Shown here piece by piece: positions 1 to 5,795 of a stretch of 11,692 nt of DNA. Below the pieces are notes generated by a model that saw only the letters and a list, made by a program, of their open reading frames with translations, made no database searches and was not told the origin of the DNA. This DNA comes from an uncultured Dorea sp. (GTDB taxonomy: Bacteria; Bacillota; Clostridia; Lachnospirales; Lachnospiraceae): assembly GCA_910578495.1 (NCBI GenBank), contig CAJTRE010000001.1, positions 237,169 to 248,860 on the forward strand, read 5' to 3'. The position numbers were made by a program, and so were the translations under genes. Numbering within the stretch: position 1 is the first letter of the stretch; the number at the start of each line of letters is the position of its first letter.

Positions 1-1140
1 ATCAACCATAACAGCCGAAAATTTAAGGCTGAAAATGTGGATGGGGAGCGTTCACACTTTAATGTGGATTATTGTAACGAGAGCATCAAAAAAGTGTATC
101 ATAAACTCTTTAATGAAGCATTGCAGAAATATAATGAGAAACAGACGAGGGCAGACCGCCGCATTGCCGATTATTACGAGAAAATACGGAACTCAAAGCA
201 GGAAAAGCCGTTCCACGAACTGATTTTACAGATTGGCGATAAGGAAAATATGGGCGCAGGAAGTGAAAACGGACAGCTTGCAAGGCAGATTTTGGATGAA
301 TATTATCGTGGATTCCAAGAGCGAAATCCTAATCTTTATGTATTTTCTGCTCATATTCATATGGATGAAGCAACGCCGCATTTGCATATTGATTTTGTCC
401 CGTTCACAACTGGCAGTAAGCGTGGACTTGATACGAGAGTGTCTCTAAAACAGGCACTAGCGGCACAGGGATTCAAAGGCGGCTCCCGCGGCGATACGGA
501 GTGGAGCCAGTGGGTACAGTCCGAAAAAGAAAACCTTGCCGCTGTGATGGGGCGGCATGGCATTGAATGGGAGCATAAAGGCACGCATGAGAAACATTTA
601 TCTGTCCTTGATTATAAAAAGCAGAAACGGGAAAAAGAGGTCATCCAGCTTGAGGAGCAGATTTCGGAGAAGAAAGAGGAATTTCAAATATTGTCGGACA
701 GAGTGGAGAATTACGACAAAGGAATGGAAAACCTAAAGACGCTGGAACAGGCGCTTGATACTTCCCCAGAATACCAGTTGGCAGAGCCGCAGGGGTTCAT
801 GTCGGCGAAGTCATATAGGAATAAAGTGGCAGAGCCTTTGGTGTTAAAATTGAAATCGCTTGTTAAAACGGCTCTTATAAGGTGCTTTGAAGCGTGGGAC
901 AGTTACTATCGGCTGAATGTCACAAATAGTAATCTTCACCGTGAGAATGAGGGGTTAAGGAGAACCAATGGGAAACTGGCAGGGGAAAATGAAAATCTCC
1001 GTGCGGAAAACAAAGATTGTAAGTTACTTCGCAAGGCATTTGGAAGTAAGCAGATGGACAGTCTTTTGGAGCAGGCAAAAGCGGCGCAGAAGTTGAAAAA
1101 GCGAGGGAAATACTTTAAAAACAACAAAGAGGAAAGGTAG
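1..1140 (+). CDS. MobV/Pre-family plasmid mobilisation relaxase, 5' end cut by the window
   Basis: This is a DNA relaxase that would nick an origin of transfer so that the element can be mobilised by a helper conjugation system. The frame is open from base 1, so the true start lies upstream, probably only a dozen or so codons away. Visible in frame are an HNSR motif (codons 3-6), which matches the HNxR motif holding the catalytic histidine of pMV158 MobM, and the metal-binding signature HxHMDEATPHLHIDF around codons 118-132. The C-terminal half is rich in K, E and Q and looks coiled-coil (roughly codons 205-260 and 315-350), typical of MobV tails. An internal GTG at base 37 is not a credible start because it would remove the HNxR motif. 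The tnpV gene follows 8 bases after the stop. Tn4451 TnpZ belongs to the same relaxase family, which fits a mobilisable transposon origin. Confidence 0.93.
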   Translation: MNHNSRKFKAENVDGERSHFNVDYCNESIKKVYHKLFNEALQKYNEKQTRADRRIADYYEKIRNSKQEKPFHELILQIGDKENMGAGSENGQLARQILDEYYRGFQERNPNLYVFSAHIHMDEATPHLHIDFVPFTTGSKRGLDTRVSLKQALAAQGFKGGSRGDTEWSQWVQSEKENLAAVMGRHGIEWEHKGTHEKHLSVLDYKKQKREKEVIQLEEQISEKKEEFQILSDRVENYDKGMENLKTLEQALDTSPEYQLAEPQGFMSAKSYRNKVAEPLVLKLKSLVKTALIRCFEAWDSYYRLNVTNSNLHRENEGLRRTNGKLAGENENLRAENKDCKLLRKAFGSKQMDSLLEQAKAAQKLKKRGKYFKNNKEER

Positions 1141-1148
1141 GAAACATT

Positions 1149-1526
1149 ATGGAAAACAGGATTTATGACGAAAATAACGGTCTTTGGTATGCAAGGCAAG
1201 GCGAGTATTACATCCTAGAACTTGCATTACCTGCCGAAGAAGAAAAGTCGATTGGAATTTGGGGGCAACGTCATTTGCAGTATCTAAAAGAGCATAAGCA
1301 GCTTGTATATCTCAATCTGCTGACAAGCGGCAGATTGAATGAATACCTTGTAAGCATAGATGAAGAGGCAGAGGATATGTTTTTTCGGCTGGTAAGAGAA
1401 TATGCCGACAGGCAGGGTGTGACAGAACAGCTAAAGGCAGACAACCAGATTAAATGGACGAGAATGATGAATAACATAAGAAGTACCGTGGAAGAAATAG
1501 TATTAACTGATTTGATATATGATTAA
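1149..1526 (+). CDS. tnpV: TnpV-like transposon-encoded protein
   Basis: This is a 125-residue protein resembling TnpV of Tn4451/Tn4453-type mobilisable transposons. Family-like features are GEYYxLELALPAEE near residues 19-32, then GxWGxRHLQYLKEH, a LLTSGRLNEYL block at about 58-68, and VTEQLKADNQIKWxRMMNNIRSTVEEIVL toward the end. The molecular role is not firmly established; small TnpV proteins have been compared with excisionases. The ATG is preceded by AGGAAAGG (1131-1138), which overlaps the end of the relaxase gene, and only 8 bases separate the two genes, so they are probably co-transcribed. A decayed second copy lies at 2949-3255. Confidence 0.85.
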   Translation: MENRIYDENNGLWYARQGEYYILELALPAEEEKSIGIWGQRHLQYLKEHKQLVYLNLLTSGRLNEYLVSIDEEAEDMFFRLVREYADRQGVTEQLKADNQIKWTRMMNNIRSTVEEIVLTDLIYD

Positions 1527-1629
1527 ATAAATATTGTAGATTGAACTAAAATATTTTCTTGATAGACTGCTTTACTTGCTTTTTCTTGAGTATAGGCAAA
1601 TGTAGCTAACCATCTTAAACAAGTAAAAT

Positions 1630-1662
1630 GCCCTGAACAATGGAAAAATTTATGTTCAGGGC
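1630..1662 (-). terminator. 10-bp inverted repeat, terminator of the minus-strand HTH gene
   Basis: GCCCTGAACA at 1630-1639 pairs perfectly with TGTTCAGGGC at 1653-1662 across a 13-base loop. The right arm touches the stop codon of the minus-strand HTH gene. On the minus strand the stem is followed by ATTTTAC, a short U-rich tail, so it best fits an intrinsic terminator for that gene. It could also stop readthrough from tnpV on the plus strand, although the tail there (CTATTTCTC) is weaker. Confidence 0.65.
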
Positions 1663-1916
1663 TATTTCTCGTAGGTTAGACCATTAAATATAGTGTTGTA
1701 ATCTGTCCGAAAGATTTCAGTTAATGCAATCAATTCGCTAATACGAATATTATATGTGCCAGATTCTATCTGTGAGTATGCGCTTCTTGAAATGGAAAAA
1801 TTGCGTAGTTGTAATTGTGCGACAACTTGTTCTTGGGTTAAATTTGCATGATTTCTTAACTTTCTTAGATTATCTCCTAAAGAGACGTCTTGTGTTTGTT
1901 TAAGTTTTTGTGACAT
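1662..1916 (-). CDS. Small XRE/Cro-type HTH regulator
   Basis: This is an 84-residue DNA-binding protein that is almost entirely one HTH_3 domain. LGDNLRKLRNHANLTQEQVVAQL (residues 13-35) supplies helices 1-2. SISRSAYSQIESGTYNI (about 41-57) is the recognition helix and the conserved SxIExG turn, and LIALTEIFRTDYNTIF is the closing helix. There is no effector domain, so it probably binds operators as a dimer. The ATG at 1916 is the only sensible start, but its ribosome site is weak: AAAGGC lies about 13 bases upstream. The gene diverges from the HTH gene at 2196 and points toward tnpV. Its targets cannot be read from the sequence; the shared 1917-2195 region is the obvious candidate. Confidence 0.85.
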   Translation of the reverse strand: MSQKLKQTQDVSLGDNLRKLRNHANLTQEQVVAQLQLRNFSISRSAYSQIESGTYNIRISELIALTEIFRTDYNTIFNGLTYEK

Positions 1917-2195
1917 AACTGATTAGTTGCCTTTCGTGTTATGAATCTAAAAGATTTATATTGATTCTAGTACAAAAAGCATTTATAATTGCAATTAATA
2001 GATTGCAACACGGGGGAGGAGGAAGAATTTTCGTAAAGGCATTTAAGAAAAATGAATATTAGGCAGAACGCTTATTTTTTTACTCAGTTACTACTCAAAT
2101 ATAAAGTATTATACTTCTGTATATAAAATCTAATAATTACAGAAATTAGAGGTTAGAATAAAAGCAGCATATATCGGAAATGGGGTGTAGGTTGC
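1917..2195. promoter_or_regulatory. Divergent intergenic control region between two HTH genes
   Basis: This 279-base AT-rich region has no credible ORF and must hold promoters for both the minus-strand HTH gene and the plus-strand HTH gene. Two candidate operators are visible: a direct repeat ATTGCAA at 1988-1994 and 2002-2008, and a perfect odd palindrome AAGTAT-T-ATACTT at 2104-2116. The palindrome contains the -10-like hexamer TATACT (2110-2115). A strong orphan purine tract (GGGGGAGGAGGAAG, from 2012) resembles a ribosome site, but no start codon follows it at a usable distance. Promoter hexamers are not clear enough to assign firmly. Confidence 0.45.
2104..2116. promoter_or_regulatory. 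AAGTAT-T-ATACTT palindrome, candidate HTH operator
   Basis: This is a perfect 6+1+6 palindrome 80 bases upstream of the start of the plus-strand HTH gene. It overlaps a plausible -10 hexamer (TATACT, 2110-2115), which is where an autorepressor would act. Palindromes of this size are typical XRE operators, but AT-rich DNA can produce them by chance. Confidence 0.4.
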
Positions 2196-2519
2196 TTGCT
2201 GGATGAGGAGTATATTACCAATCGGATAAAAGAACTCTGTGATAAAAGACAGATGTCTATGTATGCATTATCTAAAAAGACTGGTATCAGCCAGTCGTCT
2301 TTATCAAATCTAATGAAAAGAGGAAGTACGCCAACTTTTTATACGCTGGATAAGATTTGTGATGGATTAGGGATTACACTATCACAATTTTTTTCGAAAG
2401 ATATTGGAAAATTGGAGTTATCTGCGGAACAAAGAAAAGTGTTGGAAACATGGGAAACTTTGACGGATAAAGAGAAAGAAGCAGTCGAGATATATGTGAG
2501 GGGTATGAAATTAAAGTAA
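2196..2519 (+). CDS. XRE-family HTH regulator with C-terminal helical extension
   Basis: This is a 107-residue regulator. The HTH occupies roughly residues 6-66: ITNRIKELCDKRQMSMYALSKKTGISQSSLSNLMKRG, then the TPTFYTLDKICDGLGITLSQFF closing helices. The last ~35 residues (LSAEQRKVLETWETLTDKEKEAVEIYV) form a charged helix pair probably used for dimerisation. This layout is common in small Clostridia regulators. The start is a TTG at 2196, supported by GGGGTG at 2182-2187; there is no in-frame ATG nearby. A rho-independent terminator begins at the stop codon. What it controls is unknown; divergence from the HTH gene at 1662-1916 suggests a paired switch. Confidence 0.85.
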   Translation: MLDEEYITNRIKELCDKRQMSMYALSKKTGISQSSLSNLMKRGSTPTFYTLDKICDGLGITLSQFFSKDIGKLELSAEQRKVLETWETLTDKEKEAVEIYVRGMKLK

Positions 2520-2547
2520 AGCAGCCTGAATCGGGTTGCTTTTTTGC
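2518..2547 (+). terminator. Rho-independent terminator after the HTH gene
   Basis: AAAGCAGCC (2518-2526) pairs with GGTTGCTTT (2534-2542) with one G-U pair, and the right arm merges into a run of six T (2540-2545). The stem begins inside the stop codon of the upstream HTH gene, which separates that gene from the lipoprotein gene starting at 2571. Confidence 0.75.
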
Positions 2548-2570
2548 GTATCTGCCAGAAAGGGCAGAAT

Positions 2571-2957
2571 ATGAAAAAGAGAATTATTTTACTATTAGTA
2601 GTGATGGTGTTAATGATGGCGACGGGGTGTAGCAAGACTGAGAAACAGGAAGAGGAATATTCGTCTACGGTTATTACATCGGGAGGCGAGGTTGTTTCAG
2701 CATATCGTGATGGAAAAGATGTGACGGATGAGAGGAAAGCATTAGAGGAACAGACCAAAGATGCAATTAGTAGGTTTTTGAATCGTGATAAAGAAGAATT
2801 GGAATTCAGTATGTTTTGTATGTTGGAAATGGATGGAATGTCAATAGAGGTTATAGTAGACGAAGTGTCATATACATTTTTTTGTAGTATGCAAGGGGAT
2901 ATTATCAGCGCTGGGAGAACGGACGGGGAGACGTTTGATTTGAGAGGAGGCGAGTAA
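2571..2957 (+). CDS. Small predicted lipoprotein, function unknown
   Basis: This encodes a 128-residue exported lipoprotein. MKKR is followed by a hydrophobic run (IILLLVVMVLMM) and the lipobox ATGC, with lipidated Cys at residue 20. The mature part (about 109 residues) is acidic. It has a short linker (SKTEKQEEEYSS), a charged helix around residues 58-75, and strand-like segments to the end. I recognise no known domain. The ATG at 2571 is chosen because AGAAAGGG (2557-2564) sits six bases upstream; the 27-base longer frame from 2544 has no ribosome site and starts inside a terminator. The last codons run into DNA that resembles tnpV (GGCGAGTA at 2949), so the C terminus may have been made by a recombination junction. 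Confidence 0.75.
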   Translation: MKKRIILLLVVMVLMMATGCSKTEKQEEEYSSTVITSGGEVVSAYRDGKDVTDERKALEEQTKDAISRFLNRDKEELEFSMFCMLEMDGMSIEVIVDEVSYTFFCSMQGDIISAGRTDGETFDLRGGE

Positions 2958-3255
2958 AGAAAATATTCTTTTCATTACCTCCCGAAGAAAAAAGTGATTG
3001 GCATATGTGGCAAAAGCATTTGCAGTATCTCAACGAGTGCAAGCAATTTGTCTAGTTTAATTTGCCGACAAGCGGAGGATTGAACGAATATCTTGTAAGT
3101 GTGGATGAACGAGCGATATGTTTTTTCGGCTAGTAAAGGAATATACTGGTAGGCAGGGAGTAACAGAAAGGTTAAAAGCAGAAAATCAGTTTTTATAGGT
3201 TCAAAAAATGAATAGTATTCGGGCGTGTGTAAGAGAAGCGATATATTGGAGATAA
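2949..3255 (+). pseudogene. tnpV: Decayed second copy of tnpV
   Basis: This stretch aligns along its length with bases 1200-1526 of the intact tnpV. Shared landmarks include ATTACCT-CCGAAGAA, CATTTGCAGTATCT, GACAAGCGG-AGATTGAA-GAATA, ATATGTTTTTTCGGCT and AGGCAGGG-GT-ACAGAA. It is broken by an in-frame TAG at 3053-3055, a net 4-base deletion just before 3118 that shifts the frame, and a second TAG at 3196-3198; it also lacks the first ~17 codons. Conceptual translation still reads LPPEEKSDWHMW-KHLQYLNE, then TSGGLNEYLVSVDE, then DMFFRLVKEYTGRQGVTERL. The copy is not identical to the intact gene, so it is an old duplicate or a remnant of a different element. Confidence 0.88.
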
Positions 3256-3273
3256 TATATTCGTACTAAGTTA

Positions 3274-3308
3274 AACGGCAGGGGTAACGGTAAGATTCCA
3301 CTGCCGTT
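3274..3308 (+). terminator. Stem-loop upstream of the restriction operon, terminator or leader hairpin
   Basis: AACGGCAG (3274-3281) pairs perfectly with CTGCCGTT (3301-3308). A further GG/CC pairing inside gives a stable stem. The tail ATTCTTAATAAAATTTG is only moderately T-rich, so it may act as a terminator insulating the operon from upstream DNA or as part of the operon's 5' leader. The sequence alone does not decide. Confidence 0.5.
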
Positions 3309-3311
3309 ATT

Positions 3312-3332
3312 CTTAATAAAATTTGTATTAAG
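3312..3332 (+). promoter_or_regulatory. Inverted repeat CTTAATA-N7-TATTAAG overlapping the leader ribosome site
   Basis: Two perfect 7-base arms (3312-3318 and 3326-3332) flank a 7-base spacer. The right arm runs into the ribosome site AGGGGTGG (3331-3338) of the leader ORF. It is a candidate operator for the HTH domain fused to the methyltransferase, as in methyltransferases that repress their own operon. As RNA, it could partly mask the ribosome site. Confidence 0.45.
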
Positions 3333-3344
3333 GGGTGGACAAAA

Positions 3345-3410
3345 ATGAAAAAGCAGATTATAATGAAATGTGTAACAAAGTTCTCAAAAAGGGAGAAAAC
3401 GCTTAAATGA
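3345..3410 (+). CDS. 21-residue leader peptide overlapping the methyltransferase start
   Basis: This short ORF (MKKQIIMKCVTKFSKREKTLK) begins with an ATG six bases after a strong AGGGGTGG ribosome site. It ends in ATGA, where its TGA overlaps the methyltransferase ATG at 3407. The arrangement predicts translational coupling: ribosomes finishing the leader restart on the methyltransferase, helped by AAAGGGAG (3388-3395). The peptide is very basic and has no recognised domain. It may be a true regulatory leader or a remnant of another gene's start. Confidence 0.55.
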   Translation: MKKQIIMKCVTKFSKREKTLK

Positions 3411-4540
3411 ATAAAGTGAAAGAAATTCGTAAAGAAAGAGGAATGTCGCAAGAAGTTCTTGCGCAGTATTCTGAAATCAGCAGAAAATATCTTTCGTTGA
3501 TAGAACGACAAAAAGCCTCGCCGTCCATATCTATTGCGATAAAAATTGGCGGAGCATTGGGAGTGTCTATTGATAAAATTTTTCTTGATTTATCGGCGAC
3601 GGAAAAACCAGCATATCCAAATCCTATCCGTTTTGTAGACTTGTTTTGCGGAATAGGCGGTTTCAGATATGCGTCTCAATATGCGTTTGATAAATTGCGA
3701 TTAAAAGGCGAGTGCGTATTTAGCAGCGATATTGATAAATATGCGCAAACAAGTTATGAAGCTAATTTTGGGGAAAGACCTGCGGGCGATATTACAAAGA
3801 TAGAAGCGTCCGAAATTCCCGATTTTGATATTTTGTTCGGCGGGTTTCCTTGTCAGGCTTTTTCGATTTGCGGTTTGCAAAAAGGATTTGCGGATAATAC
3901 AAGAGGAACGCTTTTCTTTGATATAGCGAGAATTATAAAGGAAAAACAGCCGCAGGCGTTTGTCCTTGAAAATGTAAAAAATCTTGCCAGCCATGATAAC
4001 GGTAAAACTCTGAAAACAATTTTAGAAGTTCTCAGAGACGAACTGGGGTATCATGTAGATTTTCATTTGCTAAATGCGCTTGATTTCGGATTGCCTCAAA
4101 AAAGGGAGCGTATTATTATTATAGGCTCTAAAAAACCTTTTGTAATGGATTGGAAGTTTAATATAGACAATAAAAAAACGCTGGATGATATTCTGGAGAA
4201 AGACGTAGAAAAAAAGCACTATGCGTCGCCTGAAATAGTTGCTAAGAGAAAATCTATGCACGAAACATCGGTTTATCCGTCTATTTGGCATGAGAATAAA
4301 GCGGGGAATATTTCATCTTATCCATATAGTTGCGCTTTGCGGGCGGGAGCAAGTTATAATTATCTTCTGGTAAATGGAGAAAGACGTTTAACGCCGAGAG
4401 AAATGCTGCGATTGCAAGGGTTTCCCGATAGTTACAAGATAGTTGTTTCCGATACGCAGACGAGAAAGCAAGCGGGGAACGCGATACCCGTAGATATGGT
4501 TGCAAGAGTTATTGAAAAGTTTTTACCGTTGGCATTTTGA
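3407..4540 (+). CDS. HTH-fused DNA (cytosine-5) methyltransferase
   Basis: This 377-residue enzyme would transfer a methyl group from S-adenosylmethionine to C5 of cytosine in a specific site, protecting host DNA from the linked nuclease. Residues 2-62 are an XRE helix-turn-helix (VKEIRKERGMSQEVLAQYSEISRKYLSLIE) that may repress its own promoter. The catalytic part follows in canonical order: motif I FVDLFCGIGGF (76-86), motif IV GGFPCQAFS with catalytic Cys149, motif VI ENV (188-190), motif VIII QKRERIIIIG (231-240), a target-recognition stretch of about 85 residues, motif IX RLTPREMLRLQGFPD (327-341) and motif X GNAIPVDM (358-365). All key residues are present, so it should be active. The start is the ATG overlapping the leader stop. 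The target site cannot be read, but the neighbouring vsr gene fits a 5-methylcytosine product. Confidence 0.95.
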   Translation: MNKVKEIRKERGMSQEVLAQYSEISRKYLSLIERQKASPSISIAIKIGGALGVSIDKIFLDLSATEKPAYPNPIRFVDLFCGIGGFRYASQYAFDKLRLKGECVFSSDIDKYAQTSYEANFGERPAGDITKIEASEIPDFDILFGGFPCQAFSICGLQKGFADNTRGTLFFDIARIIKEKQPQAFVLENVKNLASHDNGKTLKTILEVLRDELGYHVDFHLLNALDFGLPQKRERIIIIGSKKPFVMDWKFNIDNKKTLDDILEKDVEKKHYASPEIVAKRKSMHETSVYPSIWHENKAGNISSYPYSCALRAGASYNYLLVNGERRLTPREMLRLQGFPDSYKIVVSDTQTRKQAGNAIPVDMVARVIEKFLPLAF

Positions 4541-4620
4541 TTTGACAGCAAAAGGCGTGGAATTTTGGCGGGAGTTATGGTAGACTATATTTTGGATAAG
4601 TTTGTGTACGGAGGGATACC

Positions 4621-5373
4621 ATGAGAGAGCCAAGATTAAGAACCGTTAATAAAGCGGTAGCGCCTTTTGATTTGAATAAATTTCCTGCAAAGTTCATAGA
4701 TACGTTGGCAAAAGAAATCGTATATATGCAGGCAACGAAATCTTCTATGTCGTTGGAGGGTAACGAGTGGGAACAGATTTTTGCAGAATGCATCGGCGCA
4801 GAATGGAAACCGTCTAACGTAGGATTGGACGACGTTGTTTTAGATAATTGCTGTTGGGGAGCAAAAACTGTCTTTGCTTCAAGCAATATTGAAAGACAGC
4901 AGACAGTAAGATTGATTTCAGGAAGAAATTCTCCTACATATAGTTATGGCGTTGATAAATTGACAAGTGAGAATCCAGATGAGATTGGCAGGTTAGTTCT
5001 TGATATATGGAACGAGCGCGTATCTGCGGTAAGACAGATTTATAAATTCGTGCGTACTGTTGTTTTAGTTAAATCAAAGAATTATGCAGATTATCTTGTG
5101 TTTGAGTTTGATACTATAAGATACGACTCTGAGTTGTACCGTTTTGAATGGAACAAGAGAATGAACTTAGAGGGGTATGAGAAATCAACGGGGAAGCATA
5201 AATTTACATGGCAACCAAGCGGCAGTCAATTCACTATTATTGAGGATATTCCCGAAAAGAGGCTGCATATTTCCATAAGAAAGCCTGAAAAAGTCGCTAA
5301 AGAAAAGATTTTAGAAGCAGTAAATTTTGATAGCGGTTGGTATCGGATTGTATCCGACCATATAGAGAAATAA
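4621..5373 (+). CDS. Probable type II restriction endonuclease
   Basis: This 250-residue protein lies between a C5 methyltransferase and a Vsr gene, the standard position of the cognate nuclease; I infer its job mainly from that. I do not recognise its specificity family. Candidate active-site residues are Glu49/Glu51 (NEWEQ), Asp70/Asp71 (LDDVVLD) and Lys82 (WGAK), spaced like a divergent PD-(D/E)xK core: an acidic helix, then a strand with D, then xxK. The C-terminal half is strand-rich with many aromatic residues (FEFDTIRYD, YRFEWNK, KFTWQP), suitable for DNA recognition. The ATG is supported by GGAGGG at 4611-4616. The 80 bases between the methyltransferase and this gene hold a TTGACA (4542-4547) but no good matching -10. 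The vsr gene follows after 4 bases. Confidence 0.72.
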   Translation: MREPRLRTVNKAVAPFDLNKFPAKFIDTLAKEIVYMQATKSSMSLEGNEWEQIFAECIGAEWKPSNVGLDDVVLDNCCWGAKTVFASSNIERQQTVRLISGRNSPTYSYGVDKLTSENPDEIGRLVLDIWNERVSAVRQIYKFVRTVVLVKSKNYADYLVFEFDTIRYDSELYRFEWNKRMNLEGYEKSTGKHKFTWQPSGSQFTIIEDIPEKRLHISIRKPEKVAKEKILEAVNFDSGWYRIVSDHIEK

Positions 5374-5377
5374 GGCT

Positions 5378-5794
5378 ATGGCGGATGTATTTGATAATAA
5401 AAAGCGTTCTGAAATTATGAGTAAGGTGCGCTCAAAAAATAATAAGTCTACGGAATTGAAACTGATAGAGATTTTTAAAGAAAATGGTATTGTCGGCTGG
5501 AAACGTAATTATCCAGTAAAAGGACATCCCGACTTTGTTTTCCTTGATAAGAAAATGGCAATATTTGTTGACGGTTGCTTTTGGCATGGGCATGATTGCA
5601 GAAACACACGCCCCTCCGATAACGCTGATTATTGGACAAAAAAGCGGGAACGCAATATGAAACATGATAAGGAAGTTACGGAATTGTTTGAACGGCGTGG
5701 CTGGACGGTTATTCGGATTTGGGAATGTGAGTTGAAGAAAAAGAATAGGGAGAATCTTGTAACACGGTTAAAAACAGAGTTTGGAGATGTATAA
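5378..5794 (+). CDS. vsr: Very short patch repair (Vsr) T:G mismatch endonuclease
   Basis: Vsr nicks next to a T in a T:G mismatch formed when 5-methylcytosine is deaminated, starting repair back to C:G. It therefore pairs with the upstream cytosine methyltransferase. The 138-residue protein has the family layout: an N-terminal MSKVRSKNNKSTELKL DNA-contact segment (14-29), GHPDFVF with catalytic-type Asp52, and FVDGCFWHGHDC (63-74) with the conserved histidines 70 and 72 and zinc-ligand cysteines 67 and 74. The GWTVIRIWECEL closing strand-helix follows at about 108-119. It is a little shorter than E. coli Vsr. It starts 4 bases after the nuclease stop and ends one base before the SIR2 start, which strongly suggests one transcript. 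Confidence 0.95.
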   Translation: MADVFDNKKRSEIMSKVRSKNNKSTELKLIEIFKENGIVGWKRNYPVKGHPDFVFLDKKMAIFVDGCFWHGHDCRNTRPSDNADYWTKKRERNMKHDKEVTELFERRGWTVIRIWECELKKKNRENLVTRLKTEFGDV

Positions 5795-5795
5795 G

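Larger units (their letters stand above)
1..3255. mobile_element. Part of a Tn4451-like mobilisable element
   Basis: The relaxase-tnpV pair, two small HTH regulators and a tnpV relic mark this as transposon-derived DNA. Its recombinase and left end lie outside the window. No terminal repeats or boundary sequence are visible, so the right limit is set only by the end of the tnpV relic. Confidence 0.55.

Noticed and set aside
35..448. Overlapping short plus-strand frames inside the relaxase gene
   Set aside because: They lie wholly within the relaxase coding region in other frames, with no motif or ribosome site.
2012..2026. Strong ribosome-site-like GGGGGAGGAGGAAG
   Set aside because: No ATG, GTG or TTG opens a usable frame at the right distance; it may be a relic of a deleted gene start.
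3266..3511. Minus-strand 81-codon frame over the operon leader
   Set aside because: It is antisense to the leader and the methyltransferase HTH domain, and Phe/Ile-rich as expected for a shadow of A-rich coding DNA.
4765..4772. Second GAGTGGGA inside the nuclease gene
   Set aside because: It encodes Glu-Trp-Glu in the reading frame of an intact gene and is not next to any element end, so it is a coincidence rather than an attachment site.
5781..5795. Alternative upstream starts (TTG 5781, ATG 5787) for the SIR2 gene
   Set aside because: Both lie within vsr with no ribosome site before them, while the GGAG at 5783-5786 is well placed for the ATG at 5796.
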